5,504 nt of DNA from Thermoflexales bacterium (GTDB lineage: Bacteria > Chloroflexota > Anaerolineae > J036 > Brachytrichaceae), in contig JAGOCU010000173.1 of NCBI GenBank assembly GCA_017998555.1, positions 1 to 5,504 on the forward strand, written 5' to 3'. Position numbers and translations under genes: made by a program. Positions 1-4,695 of the stretch are shown here, piece by piece; the stretch's first letter is position 1; each line of letters starts with the position of its first letter. The notes under the pieces were generated by a model. It had not been told where the DNA came from, did not search any database, and was given only the letters and a program-made list of their open reading frames with translations.

Positions 1-207
1 CTCAATTCGAGAATCGACACGGCGGCGGTAGTCGGACATGCCGTTGGTGATTGCATCGGCCAGTTGGGCGTCGGTCCAGTCCAGGTGGATGCCGCCCTTC
101 TCCAGACAGGCGCGCAAGACGCCGACGTGCGCGATCCGCCAGTTCCGGTCATACCGGAATGACTGGAGCGTGCCGCCCATGTCGAAGAAGACCGCTTGAA
201 GATTCAT
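1..207 (-). CDS. HAD-superfamily hydrolase, N-terminal part (cut by window edge)
   Basis: Only the first 69 residues are visible; the frame is open to the left edge. The protein starts MNLQAVFFDMGGTL, a beta-strand running into HAD motif I. The nucleophile would be Asp9, followed by Met10-Gly11-Gly12-Thr13. Most HAD phosphatases have a second Asp at D+2 (DxDxT); here it is Gly11, as in a minority of the family. The following residues (about 15-69) are predicted helical and look like the start of a cap domain inserted after motif I, as in subclass I HADs. HAD enzymes usually hydrolyse phosphate esters, and some act on phosphonates or haloacids. The gene is last in the visible series, 144 bp after the binding-protein gene, and may process the imported solute; that role is inferred. 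The ATG at 207-205 is chosen, although an in-frame GTG lies two codons upstream and neither has a strong ribosome-binding site. Substrate unknown. Confidence 0.8.
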   Translation of the reverse strand, partial: MNLQAVFFDMGGTLQSFRYDRNWRIAHVGVLRACLEKGGIHLDWTDAQLADAITNGMSDYRRRVDSRIE

Positions 208-236
208 AAGCACCCACAATCCAACATGCTCAGGTT

Positions 237-279
237 CAGGCGCCGGCAACGGGGCGAGCCTCGCCGTGGCCGGCGCCTG
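237..279 (-). terminator. Strong GC-rich hairpin downstream of the binding-protein gene
   Basis: An 11-bp perfect inverted repeat (CAGGCGCCGGC at 237-247 against its complement at 269-279) continues inward, after one mismatch, with ACGG and CGA pairing around a small bulge. The RNA hairpin would have about 18 pairs and a very short loop. It lies 73 bp after the binding-protein stop codon and 30 bp before the HAD start. No U-run follows it on either strand, so it is not a classical intrinsic terminator. It could act as a partial terminator, protect the 3' end of the binding-protein mRNA, or be a REP-like element. The fold is plain in the sequence; the function is inferred. Confidence 0.5.
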
Positions 280-311
280 CCTTGCCCATGAGACCTTGGG
301 TGAGGCAGGCG
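274..311 (-). repeat. Second inverted repeat, overlapping the first hairpin
   Basis: CGCCTGCCT at 274-282 is the exact complement of 303-311 (9 bp). Inside it, after a 2x2 TG/TG internal loop, CCCA (285-288) pairs with TGGG (297-300) around an 8-base loop. Bases 274-279 also form part of the right arm of the 237-279 hairpin, so the two structures cannot both form fully. No U-run follows. Confidence 0.45.
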
Positions 312-314
312 TCG

Positions 315-329
315 GCCTGGCTGCCAGGC
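315..329 (-). repeat. Short perfect hairpin just after the binding-protein stop
   Basis: GCCTGG (315-320) and CCAGGC (324-329) form a 6-bp perfect stem with a CTG loop. It lies 22 bp past the stop codon of the binding-protein gene and is the first of three inverted repeats that fill this gap. It is small enough to arise by chance in GC-rich DNA, but its place beside the other two makes a shared 3'-end role plausible. Confidence 0.35.
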
Positions 330-351
330 AAGCTGACGTCGTGGCCCGGCG

Positions 352-1566
352 CTACTTCAGCAGATTGACCGCATAGAAGTCACGCACCTTGGTGATCGTC
401 TTGTAGATCGCCGCTTCATCAACCGGCCAGAGCGAGGGGGCGAGTTCCTTGAACGGGATCGCGCCCTTGACCGCCGGCCAATCGGTGCGGGTCGAATAGC
501 TTCCCATCGTGTTCCAGGGCGCAAACGCCTCGGGCGTCGTCGACAGGAACTTGATGAACAGCTTGGCCGCATTCGGATGGGGCGCCTGATTGGCGATGGC
601 CAGATACGACGAAGACTGCAGTCCGAAGATGGGCTTCATTCCCTTGCACGGCTCAAAGAACAGCTTCCCCTTGAGCACGTCGGAGTACTTCGAGTAACTG
701 GCGTTGATGGCGATATAGCTGTCCTTCATTTTCGGCGCGGCGAAGGCCGCCATCAGTTCATCACCGCCCGGCATGCCGACCGGCTTGTTCTTGGTCAGCA
801 TCTTGAGCCACAGCCAGCCCGCATCGGGGGTATCCGCGTCCAGCACCGGATCCTTGCCGTACTTGTCCTTGTAGGCCGCCGCCAATTCGGTCGGGTGACC
901 GATGATGGTGACCATCAGCGCCATCTGGCTGGCGTCGTTCAGGGGATCCTCGACAAACATCTTGCCTTTCCAGGCGGGCTCGGTCAGATCCCAGATGTTC
1001 GAAATCGGGCAACCCTTGGGGTTCAGCTCGGAGTTGTAGGCCATCACCTTTACCCCGTACTTCACGGACAGGACCGGATTGAGGGCCGAATCGGGCGTGA
1101 CGGCGACAAGCTCGTCGGGAACGAAACGCCAAACATACTGTTTGGGGAGCAGTTCGCCGATCAGGTCGCCGGCAGCGCTGCTGCTGTACCACACATCGTT
1201 GTAGAAGGCGCCGGCCTTCTGCTCTTCCTTGGTCTTCAAGAGCACTTCATCGCCGCCGATGTCGGGCGCTTCCACCTTGATCCCATACTTCTTTTCGAAC
1301 ATCGGCACCAGGTCGGCGACTTTCGAGGTGTTGGCGTACACCACGACTTTGCCTTCCTTCTTGGCGGCCGCTTCGATCGCATCCCAATCCTGTTTGGCCG
1401 GGGCGTATTGGCCAAGCTGAGCGGCCTTCAACCATGATTCCTTGGCAGTCAGGGTCGGTTCAGGTTTTGCGGTCGGCGCCGCAGGCGGGGGCGCAGCCGC
1501 GCCGCCGCACGCGACCAGGGCGGTTGCGAGCAAACACACCGAGAGATTCTTTGCAGGCGATTTCAT
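352..1566 (-). CDS. ABC transporter solute-binding lipoprotein (family 1, AfuA/FbpA-like)
   Basis: This 404-residue protein is the extracellular receptor of the importer encoded just upstream. Residues 1-20 are a lipoprotein signal peptide: Lys2 and Lys6, a hydrophobic core, and the lipobox Leu17-Val18-Ala19-Cys20, with Cys20 the predicted lipidated residue. A flexible Gly/Ala/Pro/Thr tether (21-40) follows. The binding-protein fold begins near 62 with AAAKKEGKVVVYANTSK, typical of Fe3+/polyamine/organophosphate-type receptors. Other family-like segments are YGVKVMAYNSELNP (170-183), IWDLTEPAWKGKM (191-203) and a C-terminal KLFIKFLSTTPEA region (335-347). Mature Cys186 and Cys307 could form a disulfide. 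No adjacent Tyr-Tyr pair, the usual iron-ligand pair of FbpA, occurs anywhere, so iron is doubtful. The ATG at 1566 is preferred over a TTG four codons upstream because GGAGAAGG sits right before it; the TTG would lie inside that site. Substrate unknown; a phosphorylated sugar or other organophosphate is suggested by the neighbours. Confidence 0.9.
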   Translation of the reverse strand: MKSPAKNLSVCLLATALVACGGAAAPPPAAPTAKPEPTLTAKESWLKAAQLGQYAPAKQDWDAIEAAAKKEGKVVVYANTSKVADLVPMFEKKYGIKVEAPDIGGDEVLLKTKEEQKAGAFYNDVWYSSSAAGDLIGELLPKQYVWRFVPDELVAVTPDSALNPVLSVKYGVKVMAYNSELNPKGCPISNIWDLTEPAWKGKMFVEDPLNDASQMALMVTIIGHPTELAAAYKDKYGKDPVLDADTPDAGWLWLKMLTKNKPVGMPGGDELMAAFAAPKMKDSYIAINASYSKYSDVLKGKLFFEPCKGMKPIFGLQSSSYLAIANQAPHPNAAKLFIKFLSTTPEAFAPWNTMGSYSTRTDWPAVKGAIPFKELAPSLWPVDEAAIYKTITKVRDFYAVNLLK

Positions 1567-1652
1567 GTCCTTCTCCAAATATTGACGAAACCAGTAGATG
1601 GGTCATCCCGCGCGAGACGCGCGCGTGTCGGTTGAATCAAGTTGCGTGACAT
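1563..1652 (-). CDS. Possible 29-residue leader ORF coupled to the binding-protein gene
   Basis: An ATG at 1652-1650 opens a 29-codon frame (begins MSRNLIQPTRARLARD, ends NIWRRT) that stops with TGA at 1565-1563. This TGA overlaps the ATG of the binding-protein gene as ATGA, a classical arrangement for translational coupling. AAGGA lies 3 bases before the ATG, a rather short spacing; a better AAAGGAGG lies 15 bases away, which is too far for ideal use. Six of 29 residues are Arg, and the peptide has no signal or membrane segment. The frame runs through a small GC-rich hairpin at 1609-1623. It may be a true leader peptide that sets binding-protein translation, or a chance frame: 30 codons in GC-rich DNA is not rare. 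I do not recognise the peptide. Confidence 0.3.
   Translation of the reverse strand: MSRNLIQPTRARLARDDPSTGFVNIWRRT
1569..1576 (-). promoter_or_regulatory. Ribosome-binding site of the binding-protein gene
   Basis: GGAGAAGG on the minus strand, with GGAG 6 bases before the ATG at 1566-1564. This decides the start: the upstream in-frame TTG at 1578-1576 overlaps this site and would leave it unused. The site lies within the last codons of the possible leader ORF. Confidence 0.8.
1609..1623 (-). promoter_or_regulatory. Small GC hairpin in the leader of the binding-protein gene
   Basis: CGCGCG (1609-1614) and CGCGCG (1618-1623) pair perfectly around a 3-base loop. The hairpin ends 32 bases before the ribosome-binding site of the binding-protein gene and lies inside the possible leader ORF, where it falls on an Arg/Ala/Leu-coding stretch. 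A ribosome crossing the leader would open it. It does not itself cover the ribosome-binding site, so any regulatory role is speculative. Confidence 0.3.
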
Positions 1653-1667
1653 CTATCCTTGCTTGCG

Positions 1668-1675
1668 CCTCCTTT
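1668..1675 (-). promoter_or_regulatory. Near-perfect Shine-Dalgarno sequence without a well-spaced start
   Basis: AAAGGAGG on the minus strand is close to the full anti-SD complement. The first start codon downstream is the ATG at 1652, 15 bases away; no ATG, GTG or TTG lies at the usual 5-9 bases. It may serve the leader ORF at long spacing, act as a ribosome standby site, or be a relic. The rest of the 1579-1735 gap shows no convincing promoter; the ATGCGCAT palindrome at 1690-1697 is too short to call an operator. Confidence 0.3.
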
Positions 1676-1735
1676 GCTTGCAGATAAACATGCGCATCCG
1701 CCATCTCATTTGCATTTCCCCGAGCGTCGCGGCGG

Positions 1736-2827
1736 TCAGCGCTCGGCGGTGATCAACATTCCGGTTGCTTTGTCATACACGTTCAGCAAACCTGAATCGA
1801 ACTTCAGCCAGATTTCCTGGCCCATTTTGAGCGGGCTGCTGCCCATGACTTTGACCGTGATTTCCAGATCTCCCCGTTTTGCGAGGACGATGGTTTCGGA
1901 GCCGGAGGGCAGCACCGAATAGGCGCTGAACGCCTCTGCCCCGGCGGCCGGATGGTCGAGAATCGCGACGTCCTCGGGGCGCACGCCCAGCACGACCTCT
2001 CCGACCGCTGCGCGGGTAAGGGCGCCGATCCGGATCTCGCCCAGATCGACCACATCCCTTTGGGTCACCTTGCCGTTCAGCAGATTGACCTTGGGATTGC
2101 CGATGAAGTCGGCGACAAACAGATTGGCCGGGAAGTGATAGACCCGCTCGGGCACGTCCACCTGTTGAAGCACACCTTCCTTCATCACCGCGATGCGGGT
2201 CGACATGGTCAGGGCTTCGACCTGGTCATGGGTGACGTAGATCGTCGTCGCGCCCGACGACTGATGCAGGCGCTTGAGCTCGACCCGCATGTCCATCCGC
2301 AGCCGCGCGTCGAGGTTGGACAGCGGTTCATCCATGAGAAAGACGTGCGGGCGGTAGGCCAGCATGCGGGCCAGGGCGATGCGCTGTTGCTGCCCGCCGC
2401 TCATCTCGCGCGGATAGCGGTCGGCGTAGTCGGACATCTGCATTTCGGCCAGCGCCTCGGCCACCCGCTGATCCATTTCCGGCCTGGGTAGTTTTTGGAT
2501 CTCGAGCGCAAACGTCAGGTTCTGGCGCACCTTCATGTGCGGCCACAGCGCATAGTTCTGGAAGACCAAGCCAAGGCCGCGCTTGCCGGCCGGCAGCGAG
2601 ATGCCTTGCCGGCGCGAAAAGACCAGGGTGTGGCCGATATGAATCTCGCCTTCGTCCGGGTCTTCCAGGCCGGCGATGCAGCGCAAGAGCGTCGTCTTTC
2701 CGCAGCCGGAAGGCCCCAGCAATGTCAAAAATGCGCCCGGTTCGATGCTCAGGCTGACGTCGTCGACGGCGGCCGTTTTGCCAAAGCGCTTGGTCAGATG
2801 CGTGACGGTGATCGGAGTCTTGTCCAT
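1736..2827 (-). CDS. ABC transporter ATP-binding protein (PotA/FbpC/MalK-like)
   Basis: This 363-residue protein is the cytoplasmic motor that hydrolyses ATP to drive the importer; it should act as a dimer on the inner face of the permease. All ATPase motifs are intact: Walker A GPSGCGKTT (38-46), Q-loop Gln90 in VFQNYALWPH, signature SGGQQQR (143-149), Walker B VFLMDE (162-167) with catalytic Glu167, D-loop SNLD (170-173) and switch His200 in VTHDQ. After about residue 240 comes a C-terminal TOBE-type regulatory domain, with the GVRPEDV segment typical of MalK/PotA/UgpC/FbpC proteins. The length is normal for that group. The sequence alone does not choose between iron, polyamine and sugar-phosphate uptake. 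The gene starts 10 bp after the permease stop, and its ribosome-binding site overlaps that stop, so the two are almost certainly cotranscribed and probably coupled. A 157-bp gap follows before the binding-protein gene. Confidence 0.95.
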   Translation of the reverse strand: MDKTPITVTHLTKRFGKTAAVDDVSLSIEPGAFLTLLGPSGCGKTTLLRCIAGLEDPDEGEIHIGHTLVFSRRQGISLPAGKRGLGLVFQNYALWPHMKVRQNLTFALEIQKLPRPEMDQRVAEALAEMQMSDYADRYPREMSGGQQQRIALARMLAYRPHVFLMDEPLSNLDARLRMDMRVELKRLHQSSGATTIYVTHDQVEALTMSTRIAVMKEGVLQQVDVPERVYHFPANLFVADFIGNPKVNLLNGKVTQRDVVDLGEIRIGALTRAAVGEVVLGVRPEDVAILDHPAAGAEAFSAYSVLPSGSETIVLAKRGDLEITVKVMGSSPLKMGQEIWLKFDSGLLNVYDKATGMLITAER

Positions 2828-2833
2828 GCTGTT

Positions 2834-2839
2834 CTTCCT
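2834..2839 (-). promoter_or_regulatory. Ribosome-binding site of the ATPase gene, overlapping the permease stop
   Basis: AGGAAG on the minus strand begins inside the permease TAG stop codon (2840-2838), and AGGA lies 8 bases before the ATPase ATG. A ribosome ending on the permease would clear this site, which supports translational coupling of permease and ATPase. Confidence 0.75.
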
Positions 2840-4673
2840 ACATGCCGAGGCCCTTCTTGAGGCTCCCGCCGCGGAACCGGCTGATGATGAAGTTGCCGAT
2901 CAGGACCAGCGCGATCAGGACGATGATGACGGCGTTGGCCATCTGGCTGTCCCCGTTTTCGTTGTATCGAATGGTCAGGCTTGACAGCACCTGGGTGGAC
3001 GGCGTCACCAGCAGAATGATGAGCGAAAGCTCGCGCATGGTCGTGATGAAGGTCAGCAAAAAGCCGGACACAAACCCGGGGCTGGTGAGGGGGAAGATGA
3101 TCCGCCTGAAGCGTTGCCAGGCGTTGGCGTCGGCGACCTCCGCCGCTTCCTCAAGTTCCCGCCCGACCTGCAACATGGCCGACACACCCGAACGCGCGGA
3201 ATACGGAATGTGTTTGGCCACCGAAACGATCACCAGCAGGGCAAACGTGCCATACAGGGCCGGAATGGGCCCGAAGGGTTTCGCAAACATCGAGATGTAG
3301 ACCGCCCCAAAGGCGATGCCCGGGATTACATACGGGATGAAGGAAATCTGTTCGACCAGCTTGCCCAATCGCGTGCCCCTGCCCTTCACAATGGCATAGC
3401 CCAGGATGATGCCCAGCACGGCCGTGAAGAAGGCCGTAAACAACGCAAGCTGGATCGTGTTCCACGCCGCGGAATAGATCCTTGGATTGAGCAGGATCCC
3501 GACCTCGCCATGATTGATGTCCGGATTGCTTTGCCCGATCCAGTGAGCGGTCGTCAGGTTGCTCAGGCTGTAGTCGCCGTCCTGCAACATGAAGGTATCC
3601 CAGGTCAGCAGCAACAGCGGCAGGAAAGCGATGATGACCTGGAACACGACGACGATCGCGGTGAGGATGTATTTCCAGTTGCGCAGCTTGGTCTGCTGGG
3701 CCATGAAACCGCGCCCGCCGATCGTTTCGTAGCTCTTGCGCGTGCCGACCACTTTCTGATTGAGGAAGATCGTCGTCATCGAGATCAGGATCAGGGTGAT
3801 CGCCAGAACAAACCCATCGCCATAGTTGCTCAGCTTCATATCCGCCCGGATCATGGTCGATACCGTGTAGTAGCCGACGGGGAGGCCGAGCACGTTCGGC
3901 CCGCCAAAGGTGCCCATCAGTTTGGAGAAGGTCATGATGAAGCCCGAGAGAATCGCCGGGATCACCAGCGGAAAAGTGATCTTCCGGAGAATGCGCCAGC
4001 GGCTGGCCCCCATCAGTTCGCCCGCTTCTTCCAGGCTCGAGTCGATCGACATCAAGGCAGCCGCGATGAAGAGAAAGAAGAAGGTGTAGTAGTGCAGGGC
4101 GCTGCTGATGATGATCGGGACCGGTCCATACGCCAGCCAATCTGGCGGGCTGATGTTGAAGACGGACTCCAGGACGCCCGGGACGCCCCCGATCGTGCGG
4201 TTCTTGAACAGCACCAGCCAGGCCTGGGCGATCGTCCAGGACGGCATGATGTAGGGGACGGTCGCCAGGATGTTGATGACCTTGCGGCCGGGCATATCGG
4301 TGCGGACCACCATCCAGGCCATGCCCGCGCCAATGACCATCGCCAGCAGGGTGGCGCCCAGTGAAATCACGATGGAGTGCTGCAACGGCACATAGGTCAT
4401 GACCTCGCTGATCGCGCCGGTCAGCATGCGCCCCCAGTGAAAAAGGGTGAGCTGTCCGACCTCGCCGTCCGGAAGATAAGCGAGGTCCTTCTCCCCCGTC
4501 GTCAGGGTGGTCTCGAGCATGCGATACAGCGGCACGATGACCAGATAGATCATCACGGCCAGCATGACCAGAGACAGGATGACCCGCGCGCTGGTCAGCC
4601 AACGCCAGAACCTGCGGAAACCAGCCTGAATCCTTTGCGGAAGCGGATCTCTTGCGATGCTGAGGTCGGACAT
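2838..4673 (-). CDS. Fused two-domain ABC transporter permease (AfuB/FbpB-like)
   Basis: This 611-residue membrane protein carries both halves of the translocation pore in one chain, as in the Fe3+/thiamine/organophosphate-type importers. After a basic cytoplasmic N-terminus there are about 12 hydrophobic helices: roughly 31-53, 97-123, 131-156, 185-209, 233-257 and 287-306 in the first half, and 337-359, 405-429, 442-463, 471-488, 530-556 and 579-597 in the second. Each half has a BPD_transp_1 EAA loop that docks on the ATPase. The first, EAGELMGASRWRILRKITFP (216-235), is canonical with Gly222. The second, EAAEVADANAWQRFRRIIFP (509-528), has Asp515 where the conserved Gly is expected. GGAG lies 9 bases before the ATG, within the 22-bp gap after the regulator gene, so the regulator and permease are likely in one transcript. 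The family is clear; the substrate cannot be read from the permease. Confidence 0.93.
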   Translation of the reverse strand: MSDLSIARDPLPQRIQAGFRRFWRWLTSARVILSLVMLAVMIYLVIVPLYRMLETTLTTGEKDLAYLPDGEVGQLTLFHWGRMLTGAISEVMTYVPLQHSIVISLGATLLAMVIGAGMAWMVVRTDMPGRKVINILATVPYIMPSWTIAQAWLVLFKNRTIGGVPGVLESVFNISPPDWLAYGPVPIIISSALHYYTFFFLFIAAALMSIDSSLEEAGELMGASRWRILRKITFPLVIPAILSGFIMTFSKLMGTFGGPNVLGLPVGYYTVSTMIRADMKLSNYGDGFVLAITLILISMTTIFLNQKVVGTRKSYETIGGRGFMAQQTKLRNWKYILTAIVVVFQVIIAFLPLLLLTWDTFMLQDGDYSLSNLTTAHWIGQSNPDINHGEVGILLNPRIYSAAWNTIQLALFTAFFTAVLGIILGYAIVKGRGTRLGKLVEQISFIPYVIPGIAFGAVYISMFAKPFGPIPALYGTFALLVIVSVAKHIPYSARSGVSAMLQVGRELEEAAEVADANAWQRFRRIIFPLTSPGFVSGFLLTFITTMRELSLIILLVTPSTQVLSSLTIRYNENGDSQMANAVIIVLIALVLIGNFIISRFRGGSLKKGLGM

Positions 4674-4682
4674 GCGTGTCTA

Positions 4683-4686
4683 CTCC
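4683..4686 (-). promoter_or_regulatory. Ribosome-binding site of the permease gene
   Basis: GGAG on the minus strand, 9 bases before the permease ATG and 9 bases after the regulator stop codon. It supports the start at 4673. The 22-bp gap leaves little room for a separate promoter. Confidence 0.55.
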
Positions 4687-4695
4687 GCAGGCAGC

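Noticed and set aside
237..279. Classical rho-independent terminator
   Set aside because: The hairpin is strong, but no T-run follows on either strand, so only a weaker call (possible partial terminator or mRNA stabiliser) is supported.
577..1437. A 286-codon open frame on the plus strand inside the binding-protein gene
   Set aside because: It is antisense to a well-supported lipoprotein receptor, is rich in His, Gly and Arg, and shows no recognisable domain. Such frames arise from GC-rich codon use on the opposite strand.
1567..1578. TTG start four codons upstream for the binding protein
   Set aside because: This TTG overlaps the GGAGAAGG ribosome-binding site that serves the ATG at 1566, and the ATG gives a normal lipoprotein signal peptide beginning MKSPAKN.
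1690..1697. ATGCGCAT palindrome as a regulator operator
   Set aside because: Eight bases with no second copy or longer symmetric flanks in the window; palindromes of this size occur by chance.
1952..2860. Plus-strand open frames opposite the ATPase gene
   Set aside because: They are shadows of the ATPase, whose Walker A, Q-loop, signature, Walker B and switch His are all intact on the minus strand.
3114..4364. A 416-codon open frame on the plus strand opposite the permease
   Set aside because: The composition is extreme in Asp, Arg, Gln, His and Gly with no hydrophobic core, as expected for the complement of membrane-protein codons. The permease frame has 12 helices and EAA motifs.
3151..4602. 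A 483-codon minus-strand frame overlapping the permease
   Set aside because: It is the out-of-frame reading of the permease, rich in His, Arg, Gly and Asp and without any family motif.
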